A stretch of 64,000 nucleotides of DNA from Corynebacterium sp. NML140438 (lineage in GTDB: Bacteria > Actinomycetota > Actinomycetes > Mycobacteriales > Mycobacteriaceae): assembly GCF_001875725.1 (NCBI RefSeq), contig NZ_MLCQ01000022.1, forward strand, positions 62,001-126,000. The letters run 5' to 3'. Positions within the stretch are counted from its first letter, which is position 1, and each line of letters begins with the position of its first letter. Below, piece by piece: positions 17,545 through 26,036 of this stretch. The notes beneath the pieces are model-generated. The model saw only the letters and a program-made list of their open reading frames with translations, was not told the DNA's origin and did no database searches. Both the position numbers and the translations under genes were made by a program.

Positions 17545-18147
17545 CTAGCTGCGCGGGTGGATTTCGTTTTGCGCCTGCGCCAACCCCGATGTGGTGATTA
17601 CACGGACGGCGTCGGCGGCTAACGCGATTGCTTCGCTGGGTTGAGATGCGAAGTCTGCGAGCACCCAGTCGGGGATAGCGATGCCGCTTGCTTTCGGTGG
17701 TCTGCCGATGCCGACGCGCACCCGCACGTAGTCGCGCGTCCCGAGCTCCTGCGACAGAGACTTCAACCCGTTGTGGCCGTTCTCGTTGCCACCCTGCTTC
17801 AGGCGCACCTTCCCGGGAGGAAGATCCAGCTCATCGTGGACGATCACGATGCGTTCCGGGGGAAGGTTGTAGCGCGCGGCGAGCGGGGCGATGGCCTTGC
17901 CGGACTCGTTCATGTAGGTGTGTGCGCGGGCGTAGGCCACACCATCCTTGACGGCGAAGGAGTATTCGCGGCCGGTGGTGACCGGAAGCCCTTCCGCGAG
18001 CGCGTCCACAACGAGGTAGCCGATGTTGTGCCGCGTCTTCTCGTATTGGGTACCTGGGTTGCCCAGCCCAACGACGAGCCAATCGATGTTTTCGGGTTGC
18101 TTAGGGACAGAGTTCGTGCGCTTGAGGCGGCGGAAGAAGTTCAACAC
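17545..18147 (-). CDS. pth: Peptidyl-tRNA hydrolase, first of two paralogues
   Basis: A 200-aa Pth-type enzyme that cleaves peptidyl-tRNA dropped from ribosomes. Family motifs are VVGLGNPGTQYEKTRHNIG (with the catalytic His in RHN), YMNESGKA, VHDELDLPPGKVRLKQGG and GHNGLKSLSQELG. The N-terminal FFRRLKRT extension resembles corynebacterial Pth proteins. The GTG at 18147 is chosen because TAGACT (18155-18160) ends exactly 7 nt upstream, giving a leaderless transcript; GTG 18183 has neither a -10 nor a ribosome site. It lies 63 nt downstream of the second pth gene on the same strand. The two differ enough to be old paralogues. Confidence 0.9.
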   Translation of the reverse strand: MLNFFRRLKRTNSVPKQPENIDWLVVGLGNPGTQYEKTRHNIGYLVVDALAEGLPVTTGREYSFAVKDGVAYARAHTYMNESGKAIAPLAARYNLPPERIVIVHDELDLPPGKVRLKQGGNENGHNGLKSLSQELGTRDYVRVRVGIGRPPKASGIAIPDWVLADFASQPSEAIALAADAVRVITTSGLAQAQNEIHPRS

Positions 18148-18210
18148 GGAGGCCAGTCTAAAACAGAGACCCTCGATTCTCACGGCGAAAGCGTGGAGGA
18201 CAGGGGAGCG

Positions 18211-18786
18211 TTAACCCTGCGCGTGTGCGATGAACGCGTCGGCCGCATCGGAAACAGCAATCGCGACATCGATCTGTTCTTTCGCCGCGAACTGGCGCAG
18301 TACATAGTCCGCGGGCGGCATTTTGCCAGGCGGTCGCCCAATTCCCACCGCGAGCTTGTGGTAGTTCTTTCCGTTCTTCAGCTTCGACAGAGACTGGGTC
18401 ACCGACTTCAACCCGTTGTGCCCGTGGTCGCCCCCGCCAGTGCGCAGCTTCACCTCTCCCAGCGGTAGGTCCAACTCGTCGTGGACGACGTACAGATCTG
18501 CCGGGGAAGCGTCGAAGTAGTCCAGTAGCGCCTTGATGGGGCCTCCGGACACGTTCATGTAGCTCTGCGTACGAGCCAGGACCACCCGACGGTCGGGGAG
18601 GAGCCTCCCCGCGGCAAGCTCCGCCACCTGGGTGCTGGTGCGCTTGTGCAGCGCCAACGTCGCCGGTGATATCGTCGCTCGGCCAGCGAGCTCCTCGATA
18701 ACATGCACGCCAACGTTGTGGCGCGTTCCCTCATATTTCGGGCCAGGATTTCCAAGGCCCACCACGATGATTGGTGAAGCAGTCAT
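18211..18786 (-). CDS. pth: Peptidyl-tRNA hydrolase, second paralogue
   Basis: A 191-aa Pth-family hydrolase with VVGLGNPGPKYEGTRHNVG, YMNVSGGPI, VHDELDLPLGEVKLRTGG and GDHGHNGLKSVTQSL, so all catalytic residues (Asn, His, Asp) are kept. It lacks the N-terminal extension of its neighbour. ATG 18786 is supported by a perfect TATGAT (18793-18798) ending 6 nt upstream, implying a leaderless transcript. rplY ends 84 nt upstream on the same strand, with a terminator between. Two adjacent pth genes are also known in C. glutamicum. Both copies look active. Confidence 0.9.
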   Translation of the reverse strand: MTASPIIVVGLGNPGPKYEGTRHNVGVHVIEELAGRATISPATLALHKRTSTQVAELAAGRLLPDRRVVLARTQSYMNVSGGPIKALLDYFDASPADLYVVHDELDLPLGEVKLRTGGGDHGHNGLKSVTQSLSKLKNGKNYHKLAVGIGRPPGKMPPADYVLRQFAAKEQIDVAIAVSDAADAFIAHAQG

Positions 18787-18810
18787 TCCCACATCATAAG
18801 CACAGACGGC

Positions 18811-18842
18811 AAAACGCCCCGCTCGCGTGTGGAACGGGGCGT
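18811..18842 (-). terminator. Intrinsic terminator of rplY
   Basis: On the minus strand ACGCCCCGTT pairs with AGCGGGGCGT and is followed by TTTT (18811-18813 and beyond). It lies about 30 nt after the rplY stop, just before the second pth promoter. Confidence 0.85.
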
Positions 18843-18870
18843 CGAAACGCTATGAAAAGCAGCGGGAGGA

Positions 18871-19503
18871 TTACTCTGCTGCCTCAGTGGACTCAGCGCC
18901 AGCCTCAGCGCCGCCCTCTTCAGCTTCCTCAGCTGCAGCCTCGAGAGCCTCGTCAACCTGCTCGTAGGTGAAGTTCACCAGCAGGTGATCCGGAGCGGAC
19001 ACCAGCTCAGCGCCCTCAGGCAGCGTGACGTCGGCGGCGGTGATGAGGTCGCCGATCTCCTTGCCCTCGATGCTGACCTCGATCTCGTCTGGGATGTTCA
19101 GAGCGTCGATCTCGATCTCGATCAGGTCGGACTCGACCAGGACGACTGCGTCTGGGTGAGCCTCGCCAACGGTGACAACCGGGACCTCGACGACAACCTT
19201 CTCGCCGCGCTTAATGCCGAGCAGGTCAATGTGGTCGATATCGAGGGTGATCACGTTCTGGTCGATGTGCTTGACCATCGCGAGCAGCTTCTCGCCGTCG
19301 AGCTCCAGTTCAACAATGGCGTTGACGCCCTCGTTGCGCACGATGGAGGTCATCTCGATGCGGTCAACGGAGAAGTGAACGTTGTCGATGCCAGCTTCGT
19401 AGAGAACGCCCGGGATGCGGCCGTCGCGACGCAGGCGACGTGCAGCGCCCTTGCCGAACTCTTCGCGCTTCTGACCTGGGACAACAATTGGGGTAATAGC
19501 CAT
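18871..19503 (-). CDS. rplY: 50S ribosomal protein L25/general stress protein Ctc
   Basis: A 210-aa long-form L25 (TL5/CTC type) that binds 5S rRNA. The N-terminal L25 domain includes RRLRRDGRIPGVLYEAG. It is followed by the C-terminal CTC domain (VEVPVVTVGEAHPDAVVL, IEVSIEGKEIGDLITAADV) and an acidic Ala/Glu-rich tail from about residue 183. Start ATG 19503 has GGAGT 8 nt upstream. It has its own leader, with a terminator-like hairpin at 19533-19583, and a terminator at 18811-18842, so it is a separately controlled transcript between the aminotransferase and the pth genes. Confidence 0.93.
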   Translation of the reverse strand: MAITPIVVPGQKREEFGKGAARRLRRDGRIPGVLYEAGIDNVHFSVDRIEMTSIVRNEGVNAIVELELDGEKLLAMVKHIDQNVITLDIDHIDLLGIKRGEKVVVEVPVVTVGEAHPDAVVLVESDLIEIEIDALNIPDEIEVSIEGKEIGDLITAADVTLPEGAELVSAPDHLLVNFTYEQVDEALEAAAEEAEEGGAEAGAESTEAAE

Positions 19504-19532
19504 GCTTGTGACTCCTTTTGTACATGGGCCAC

Positions 19533-19583
19533 AAAAAACCTGTGACCACTGAACGGACAAATTGCTCGTCGAGTGATCACAGG
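19533..19583 (-). terminator. Terminator-like hairpin in the rplY leader (possible attenuator)
   Basis: On the minus strand CCTGTGATCACT and AGTGGTCACAGG pair (one G-U) and are followed by six T (19533-19538), only 29 nt before the rplY ATG. It may end aminotransferase transcripts (stop at 19644). A plausible promoter just upstream (TTGGCC, 17 bp, TATCTC on the minus strand) would place it inside the rplY leader as an attenuator. Confidence 0.7.
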
Positions 19584-19643
19584 CCAAAGTCTGAGATACA
19601 TATCGCGTCGATAACGGCCAAATCAGCCCTCGCCGAGACCCAG

Positions 19644-20708
19644 CTAGCTTAGGTTTCGACGTCCACCATTGTCAAGTGCCTGCCAAGCGGAAATGCACGT
19701 GTCGGTTTCTGCCTCATTCGTGGCCGTAATGCGGATGCCTTCGTCGAATGCGCGAACAAGCACCCCGTGCGACGCAAGCTGCGCCGCCAGCTCCTGCGGT
19801 GACCCGTTGAGGCTTTCAGCAGGCACCCACACGAAGTTCGCCTCAGAGTGCGGTGTGCCATACCCAGAGAAAAAGCCTTCGAGACGCCCGCGCTGCGCAC
19901 GGGTGCGGGCTACACGCTCGTGGAGCTCGTCGTGCGCCGAAAGGGATGCGAGCGCACCGACCTGCGCTACCGAGCTCACGCTAAACGGGACCGCGACCTT
20001 GTTGAGCGCATCGATCGTCTCCTCCTGGCCGAACGCGTAGCCTACGCGCGCCCCGGCCAGCCCGTACGCCTTGGAAAAAGTTCGCAGGCATACAACGTTG
20101 GGGTAGACCTGGACTTCATCCACGCCACGTGGAGAGTCTTTGGCGGCGTTGTACTCGAAGTACGCTTCATCCAACGCAACGAGGACGTCATCAGGGACGC
20201 GGGCCATAAAATCTGCCCACTCGCGTTCCGTGATGGTGGTGCCCGTTGGGTTATTCGGGTTACATACAAACACCAGGGATGTGCGCGGGGTGATTGCGTC
20301 CGCCATCGCAGGCAGGTCCATTCGATGATCTGTGGTCAAGGGCACTGCAACCGGGGTCGCTCCGGCAATCTGAGCGAAAATCGGGTAGGCCTCGAACGAG
20401 CGCCACGGGAAGACCACCTCGCTGCCGGGCTGCGACGTCATGGTGACAAGCTGCTGGCACAACGCCGAGGACCCGGTGCCGACAGCGACCTGTGCAGGCC
20501 GCACGCCGAGCGATGCAGCGATCGCTTCACGCAGCTGGAGTGCGCCCATGTCCGGGTAGCGGTTTACCGTGCGCAACGACTGGGACATCGCATCCTCTAC
20601 CGCAGGCAGTGGGCCCTCAGCAATCTCGTTGGAAGAAAGCTTCACCGCGCGTTCGTTCCTTTGCCCAGGGACGTACGACGGAAGGCTATCGAGATCTTTG
20701 CGAATCAC
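19644..20708 (-). CDS. pat: HisC-like aromatic amino acid aminotransferase
   Basis: A 354-aa PLP-dependent class I/II aminotransferase of the HisC/Pat group. VIRKDLDSLPSYVPGQR at the start and KLSSNEIAEGPLPAV match corynebacterial Pat. VCNPNNPTGT and RTFSKAYGLAGARVGYAFG mark the cofactor site, with the Schiff-base Lys in SKAYGLAG. Pat transfers amino groups to phenylpyruvate and related keto acids. The main hisC usually sits in the his operon, which is not here, so Pat is more likely than HisC. Start GTG 20708 has AAGGAG about 8 nt upstream; a longer frame to 20750 overlaps the permease gene. It is 34 nt downstream of the permease on the same strand. Confidence 0.82.
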   Translation of the reverse strand: MIRKDLDSLPSYVPGQRNERAVKLSSNEIAEGPLPAVEDAMSQSLRTVNRYPDMGALQLREAIAASLGVRPAQVAVGTGSSALCQQLVTMTSQPGSEVVFPWRSFEAYPIFAQIAGATPVAVPLTTDHRMDLPAMADAITPRTSLVFVCNPNNPTGTTITEREWADFMARVPDDVLVALDEAYFEYNAAKDSPRGVDEVQVYPNVVCLRTFSKAYGLAGARVGYAFGQEETIDALNKVAVPFSVSSVAQVGALASLSAHDELHERVARTRAQRGRLEGFFSGYGTPHSEANFVWVPAESLNGSPQELAAQLASHGVLVRAFDEGIRITATNEAETDTCISAWQALDNGGRRNLS

Positions 20709-20742
20709 AATGGATGCTCCTTGACTAGAGAATGAGGAAACG

Positions 20743-22101
20743 TTAGGCACGCGACTTCGGCTTGAGCGCCCAAATGATTGAAAGCGCGATCACCCAGCCG
20801 ATCAGGGCGAACAGGCCCGTGCGGTAGTCAGGCAGGAATGCCATCAGGACCAGCACCAAGATGAAGAACCCTGCGCAGATCCAGTTAGCCACCGGGTACC
20901 ACGGGGCACGGAACGACACATCGGGGTGCGTCTTCCGGAAGTTCAGATGCGCAAAGCACACCGCCGCCCAGGTAATCAGCTCGGAGCCAACAATGATGGC
21001 CAACAGAATGGCGAACACGCGACCCTCAAAGAAGTAGTTCATGAACACCACGATGCCCATCAGCGCACCGTTAAACAGTAGCGCGCGAAGCGGTAGCCCC
21101 TTCTTCGTCGTCGCAGCGAAGAACGGGGACGCCTGGCCGTTGCGCGCGAGATCGCGCAGCATGCGGCTTCCCGAGTACGTCATCGTGTTACACACGGACG
21201 CAACCGCAACCAAGATGACAAGGTTGAGTAGGTGCGCGGCGCCGTCGATACCTACGGAGGAGAGCACCCGGACAAACGGGCTTGCAGAAATATCCTGTTC
21301 ATCCCACGGCGCGAGGAGCAAGATGACGCTCATGCCACCGATGTAGAAGACGAGAATCCGCCAAATAACAGAGTTCACCGCGCGCGGGATCGTCTTTTCC
21401 GGGTGCTCCGTCTCGCCAGCAGCGGTACCGATCGACATGATGCCACCGAACGTAAACGTCACCGCCACCAGGGAGAACAGTACGCCGGACGCGCCGTTCG
21501 GGAAGAAGCCACCGTGGACGAACAGGTTCTCGAAGCCGACTGCCGGTTCCGGCCCAAGACCTAGCACCAGCACCACGCCCAAAATGATCATCAAGATCAG
21601 CGCGATGACCTTAAACAGTGAGAGCCAGTACTCGGCCTCGGCGAACACACTCACGCGTGCTGCGTTAATCAGCATCACAACGATCAGTGTGACAAGGGCA
21701 GTGAGCCAGTGTGGAATGTCCGGGAACCAGAAATCGAGGAAAGTACCCATCGCGGTGAGTTCAATCATGCCCACCACAATGGTGGTAAACCACCAGTTCC
21801 ACCCCGTGATAAACCCGGCGCGTGGCCCGATGAACTCGCGGGCGTAAGCCGCGAACGAACCCGATACCGGGTGCGCGACTGCCATTTCTCCGAGCATGCG
21901 CATCAGTAGATAGACGATGAACCCGACAACCAAAAACGTCAGCAGGACCGCTGGGCCCGCATAGCTAATCGATTCTGCGGAACCAAGAAACAGGCCAGTT
22001 CCGATGCAGGAACCGAATGCGATCATTTGCAGCTGACGGTTTTTCACCTTGCGCTGCAGGCCACCATCGCTGGTGGTTTGATGCTGTTCATCGCCGCTCA
22101 T
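20743..22101 (-). CDS. Amino acid permease (APC superfamily)
   Basis: A 452-aa permease with about 12 hydrophobic helices, of the amino acid transporter family that includes LysP, AroP and GabP. The first helix carries FGSCIGTGLFLGSAESI, the unwound substrate-binding segment; GFITGWNWWF and YSGSRMLRDLARNGQASPFF are other family segments. Start ATG 22101 has GGAGT 6 nt upstream. It is followed after 34 nt by the aromatic aminotransferase on the same strand. That pairing suggests import of an aromatic or related amino acid, but the substrate is not readable from sequence. Confidence 0.87.
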   Translation of the reverse strand: MSGDEQHQTTSDGGLQRKVKNRQLQMIAFGSCIGTGLFLGSAESISYAGPAVLLTFLVVGFIVYLLMRMLGEMAVAHPVSGSFAAYAREFIGPRAGFITGWNWWFTTIVVGMIELTAMGTFLDFWFPDIPHWLTALVTLIVVMLINAARVSVFAEAEYWLSLFKVIALILMIILGVVLVLGLGPEPAVGFENLFVHGGFFPNGASGVLFSLVAVTFTFGGIMSIGTAAGETEHPEKTIPRAVNSVIWRILVFYIGGMSVILLLAPWDEQDISASPFVRVLSSVGIDGAAHLLNLVILVAVASVCNTMTYSGSRMLRDLARNGQASPFFAATTKKGLPLRALLFNGALMGIVVFMNYFFEGRVFAILLAIIVGSELITWAAVCFAHLNFRKTHPDVSFRAPWYPVANWICAGFFILVLVLMAFLPDYRTGLFALIGWVIALSIIWALKPKSRA

Positions 22102-22194
22102 TGGCGTACTCCTTGCGATAAAGGTTGCCGGATAGCCGGAGGCTCCCTCACACAATAATCAATTGCTTGTGTCAGACAACCGTTGGGTGTGTAC

Positions 22195-22239
22195 AAAGAA
22201 CCCCCTTGACGCCACTTCGCAGGGAAGCGCGCAAGGGGG
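22195..22239 (-). terminator. Terminator of the glmU-prs operon
   Basis: On the minus strand CCCCCTTG (22239-22232) pairs with CAAGGGGG (22208-22201), followed by TTCTTTGT. It lies 24 nt after the prs stop. Confidence 0.75.
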
Positions 22240-22262
22240 AGCACCGAAAACGCGGTGTGGGG

Positions 22263-23240
22263 TTATGCTTGACCTTCGAAGAGAGTGGTCACCGAACCGT
22301 TTTCGAAAATCTCGTGAATTGTCTTCGCCAGCAGCGGAGCGATGGAAAGCACGGTGAGGTTCTTCCAACCCTCGGTGCTCTGCGGAAGCGTATCGGTGGT
22401 GATCACTTCCTCGGCGCCGCAGTCGCTGAGACGCTCGCGCGCAGGATCCGAGAACACGCCGTGGGTACACGCGATGACGACCGACTTTGCGCCGGCTTTC
22501 TTCAGCACACCCACTGCACCTGCGATGGTGCCGCCGGTGTCAATCATGTCGTCCATCAGGATGCAATCCTTACCGTCGACGTCGCCGACGACGCGGTTGG
22601 AAACAACCTTGTTCGCAGCGTCAATGTCGCGGGTCTTGTGCACGAACGCCATCGGGGCATCGCCCAGCATATTGGCCCACTTCTCAGCAGACTTCACGCG
22701 ACCGGCATCAGGGGAGACCACCACGAGGTTATCCATCGGGTACTTGGACTTGATGTAGTCCACGAGGATCGGCTGTGCGTGCATGTGGTCGACCGGGCCG
22801 TCGAAGAAACCCTGGATCTGATCCGTGTGCAGGTCCACGGACACGATGCGGTCCGCACCAGCAGCGGTGAGCAGGTCAGCAACCAGACGAGCGGAGATAG
22901 GCTCGCGGCCGCGGTGCTTCTTGTCCTGGCGTGCGTACGGGTAGAATGGCAGAATCGCGGTAATTCGCTTCGCGGAACCACGCTTGAGCGCATCAATCAT
23001 GATGAGTTGCTCCATCAGCCACTTGTTCAATGGCTGCGCGTGCGACTGCATCACAAAGCAGTCCGAGCCACGCACGGACTCTTCGAAGCGAACAAAGATT
23101 TCACCATTCGCAAAATCGCGCGCGGTGGTTGGTACCAACTCGATGTTGAGGGCTTTTGCGACGGCCTCCGCAAGCTCAGGATGAGCGCGCCCAGTAAAGA
23201 GCTTGAGGTCTTTTTGGCTTTCCGTGGAATATCCAGTCAT
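22263..23240 (-). CDS. prs: Ribose-phosphate pyrophosphokinase
   Basis: A 325-aa PRPP synthase that makes phosphoribosyl pyrophosphate from ribose 5-phosphate and ATP for nucleotide, histidine, tryptophan and arabinan-precursor synthesis. Visible motifs are the flexible-loop segment FPYARQDKKHRGREPISARL, VSVDLHTDQIQGFF, VVSPDAGRVKSAEKWA and the PRPP loop CILMDDMIDTGGTI. GGAT precedes ATG 23240. It begins 9 nt after glmU on the same strand, the usual corynebacterial glmU-prs operon. Full length. Confidence 0.96.
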   Translation of the reverse strand: MTGYSTESQKDLKLFTGRAHPELAEAVAKALNIELVPTTARDFANGEIFVRFEESVRGSDCFVMQSHAQPLNKWLMEQLIMIDALKRGSAKRITAILPFYPYARQDKKHRGREPISARLVADLLTAAGADRIVSVDLHTDQIQGFFDGPVDHMHAQPILVDYIKSKYPMDNLVVVSPDAGRVKSAEKWANMLGDAPMAFVHKTRDIDAANKVVSNRVVGDVDGKDCILMDDMIDTGGTIAGAVGVLKKAGAKSVVIACTHGVFSDPARERLSDCGAEEVITTDTLPQSTEGWKNLTVLSIAPLLAKTIHEIFENGSVTTLFEGQA

Positions 23241-23249
23241 GGTGATCCT

Positions 23250-24689
23250 TTAGTTCTCGCGTGCTTTCTTTGCAGCATTCGCTGCGTCCGTACCCGGGCG
23301 GTTAGCCTCAACCCAACCTTCGATGTTGCGCTGATGGCCTTCCTTGATGGCCAGCGCACCCGCCGGCACATCCTTTGTTACCACCGTACCTGCGCCAGTG
23401 TACGCGCCATCGCCTACCGTTACTGGCGCTACGAACATCGTGTCTGAGCCGGTGCGGCAGTAGTCGCCGATCGTGGTGTGGTGTTTCTGGACACCGTCGT
23501 AGTTCGCAAACACAGAGGAGGCGCCGATGTTGGACTCGCGGCCGACGGTGGCGTCGCCAATGTAGGTCAGGTGTGGCACCTTGGAGCCTTCCCCGATTTT
23601 CGCGTTCTTCGCCTCGACGAAGCCGCCGAGCTTGCCATTCGCGCCAAGCTCAGTGCCCGGACGGATGAACGTGAACGGTCCGACGTTCGCGTGAGCGCCG
23701 ATGACGGAGAGGGAGCCCTGCGTGCGAACAACCTGTGCTCCCTCGCCGACTTCCATATCGGTCAACGTGGTGTCTGGGCCGATCGTGGCGCCGTCACCGA
23801 TCACCGTCGAGCCCCACAGCTGCGTGTTCGGATGGATGATCACGTCCTGGCCGATCTCGACGTTGACACCGATCCAGGTCGTAGCCGGATCGACGACGGT
23901 AGCGCCGGCGCGCATTGCGCGCTCGACCAGGCGACGGTTGAGCTCCTTGCCAGCCTCGGCGAGCTGCACTCGATCGTTCACGCCGGCAAGTTCGCGGGGA
24001 TCCTTCGCGACGTAGGCGCTGACGGCCTTGCCGTCGCCACGCGCGATGCCGAGTACGTCGGTGATGTAGAGCTCACCCTGCGCGTTGTTGGCGTCGATAC
24101 GGGTCAGCGCGTCGCGCAGTACGGCAGCGTCGAAGGCGAACACGCCGGAGTTAACCTCGCGGACCTTCTTTTGATCCTCGTTGGCGTCCTTTTCCTCCAC
24201 GATTTCCAGCACGTTGCCGGAAGCGTCGCGGATGATGCGGCCATAGCCGGTAGGGTTGTCGAACTCGAGCGACAGGACGGTGACGGCGGCGCTGGTGGCT
24301 TTGTGGGCGTCGATAAGCTCGGTGATTGTCGATGGCTGCAACAGCGGCACATCACCGTTCGTAACAACGACAGTGCCCTCGAAGTCTGGGATGACCTCGA
24401 GCCCGCACTGTACAGCGTGGCCCGTGCCGTTTTGCTCCTCCTGGACTGCCTGCTTGATGCTGCGCCCCATCTCTTCGGCGATAGCATCAACGGCGGGGGA
24501 GACTTGGTCACGCTGGTGGCCGACAACCGCGACGAGTTCCTGTGGCCCCACCGCGTTGGCTGCGTGCAGCGAGTGCGCAAGCAGGCTGCGCCCGCCGATC
24601 TCGTGCAGTGTCTTCTGGATGCTGGACTTCATGCGCGTGCCCGCACCTGCGGCGAGGACAACGACTGCGCATTCAGGATGATTTACCAC
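23250..24689 (-). CDS. glmU: Bifunctional GlmU: N-acetylglucosamine-1-phosphate uridyltransferase/glucosamine-1-phosphate acetyltransferase
   Basis: A 479-aa enzyme making UDP-GlcNAc for peptidoglycan. The N-terminal pyrophosphorylase domain starts VVLAAGAGTRMKSSIQKTLH, with TNGDVPLLQP as the metal-binding segment. The C-terminal left-handed beta-helix acetyltransferase has hexapeptide repeats (for example IGDGATIGPDTTLTDMEVGE) and the conserved NYDGVQKHHTTIGD. The start is GTG 24689 with AGGAGT about 9 nt upstream; a longer frame to 24749 lacks family similarity. It is the first gene of the glmU-prs operon and lies 66 nt after the MFS gene. Confidence 0.95.
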   Translation of the reverse strand: MVNHPECAVVVLAAGAGTRMKSSIQKTLHEIGGRSLLAHSLHAANAVGPQELVAVVGHQRDQVSPAVDAIAEEMGRSIKQAVQEEQNGTGHAVQCGLEVIPDFEGTVVVTNGDVPLLQPSTITELIDAHKATSAAVTVLSLEFDNPTGYGRIIRDASGNVLEIVEEKDANEDQKKVREVNSGVFAFDAAVLRDALTRIDANNAQGELYITDVLGIARGDGKAVSAYVAKDPRELAGVNDRVQLAEAGKELNRRLVERAMRAGATVVDPATTWIGVNVEIGQDVIIHPNTQLWGSTVIGDGATIGPDTTLTDMEVGEGAQVVRTQGSLSVIGAHANVGPFTFIRPGTELGANGKLGGFVEAKNAKIGEGSKVPHLTYIGDATVGRESNIGASSVFANYDGVQKHHTTIGDYCRTGSDTMFVAPVTVGDGAYTGAGTVVTKDVPAGALAIKEGHQRNIEGWVEANRPGTDAANAAKKAREN

Positions 24690-24755
24690 TGAACGGGTAC
24701 TCCTTAATTCATCGGTGAATGAGGTATTAAACCAACTGCACAACAGCATAACGCG

Positions 24756-25982
24756 CTACGTGCGCGCGTTTGCAGACACATCCTTCAAACCTGCCGCGCG
24801 CCACACACCGATCGCACCGACTGCGGCCAAGAACAGCAGCGTCGCCTCAGGGCCGAGGACCGAAACCGCCGAGGAAATAGCGCCGACAATCAGCAGTACG
24901 ATGCCCATCGCTGTGTTCGCTGCACCCGTGATCATTGTGCGTCGATCGCCTTCGGCCATGTCCACGAGGTAGGTCTTTCGACCCACACGCACCGTGGTGT
25001 GTGCCAGGTTGACCAGGAAGAACCCGATCGGCATGACCCAGCGGTTCACATCGGGGGAAAGCCAGTGCGCGGACATCACCAAGAGCACAAGCACGACGGA
25101 TGCGGCGGCAGCGGCCCACGCCATCGCGTTTTTCGACGACTTATCCGCCCACAAGCCTGAGACCTTTCCGCCGACGAGTGCGGCACCACCCGAGGCCAGG
25201 ATGAAGCCGCCGAGGGAAGAAAGATTCGTGCCTTCATGCTGGGCGAGCACAACAATGAATGGTGTCGAAAGGGCAGTGACCAGCATGAGTGATCGAACGA
25301 TAAGGAATTTTTGGAGGTCCTTGTCACCCTTGATGAGGTCCCAGGTTTGGCGGGCCCACCCCTTGTTGGAGGCCTCCGACGGTTCCTCTTCCGGCTCCTT
25401 GATGGTGCCGAAGACCAAGGACGCGAACGCCCAGGTCGAGGCACCCACCGCGAGGAGCGTCACGAGCACCCACCGGGGCAGATCATTCGGCAGTATTGCG
25501 AACAGCACACCAATAGCGAGGGTGACGGCACCCGACAGCGCGGTCGCTTGTCCCGTGATGAGTCCGCGTCGGCCCTTCGAGATAGTTCGGCCCTGCACAT
25601 CTTTGCCGGAGATTGAGCACAATGCGCGGAACAGAGACAGCGCCGCGAGCAGAACCACAACCGCAACGCCCAAGGCTGCACCGCTGAGTAGCGCTGCAGA
25701 GAGTGCAATGAGCCCAGCTGATGCAGCCTGGCCCCACGAACCAACCAGCCACACCCACTTCCGCGAACGCTGCGAGGTGACCCACGGGCTCAACGCCGCT
25801 TGTGGCAGCATCGAGCCTGATTCGCGGATCGGCACCAAGAACGCTGTGAACAGGGCTGGCACTCCAGCGGCTGTGAACAGCCACGGCAACACAGTCTTCG
25901 CCGCGACGATTTGGTCACCGATGCCCTGTAGACCGTTGGCCCATACGAATCGGCGTGCGTTGTACTCCTCGTGAGACGTCAT
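24756..25982 (-). CDS. MFS family transporter
   Basis: A 408-aa protein with about 12 hydrophobic helices in two halves joined by a hydrophilic loop (IKEPEEEPSEASNKGW). It is consistent with a major facilitator permease. The substrate is not recognisable. Start ATG 25982 has no ribosome site, but TACTAT (25990-25995) ends 7 nt upstream, so the message is probably leaderless. It is divergent from the multicopper oxidase gene with 54 bp between, and upstream of glmU on the same strand. The helix pattern supports the class; the physiological role is open. Confidence 0.75.
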   Translation of the reverse strand: MTSHEEYNARRFVWANGLQGIGDQIVAAKTVLPWLFTAAGVPALFTAFLVPIRESGSMLPQAALSPWVTSQRSRKWVWLVGSWGQAASAGLIALSAALLSGAALGVAVVVLLAALSLFRALCSISGKDVQGRTISKGRRGLITGQATALSGAVTLAIGVLFAILPNDLPRWVLVTLLAVGASTWAFASLVFGTIKEPEEEPSEASNKGWARQTWDLIKGDKDLQKFLIVRSLMLVTALSTPFIVVLAQHEGTNLSSLGGFILASGGAALVGGKVSGLWADKSSKNAMAWAAAAASVVLVLLVMSAHWLSPDVNRWVMPIGFFLVNLAHTTVRVGRKTYLVDMAEGDRRTMITGAANTAMGIVLLIVGAISSAVSVLGPEATLLFLAAVGAIGVWRAAGLKDVSANART

Positions 25983-26012
25983 ACCAAAGATAGTAGGGTC
26001 GGCAGCAGACTT

Positions 26013-26019
26013 TATACAT
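26013..26019 (+). promoter_or_regulatory. -10 element of the multicopper oxidase gene
   Basis: TATACAT lies 17 nt upstream of the oxidase ATG. The oxidase has a normal leader with GAGGAG, whereas the divergent MFS gene uses a leaderless -10 at 25990-25995. Confidence 0.45.
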
Positions 26020-26036
26020 TCGGACGAGGAGAACCA

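Noticed and set aside
22125..23447. A 440-codon open frame opposite prs
   Set aside because: prs is conserved and complete on the minus strand; the plus-strand translation has no recognisable features.
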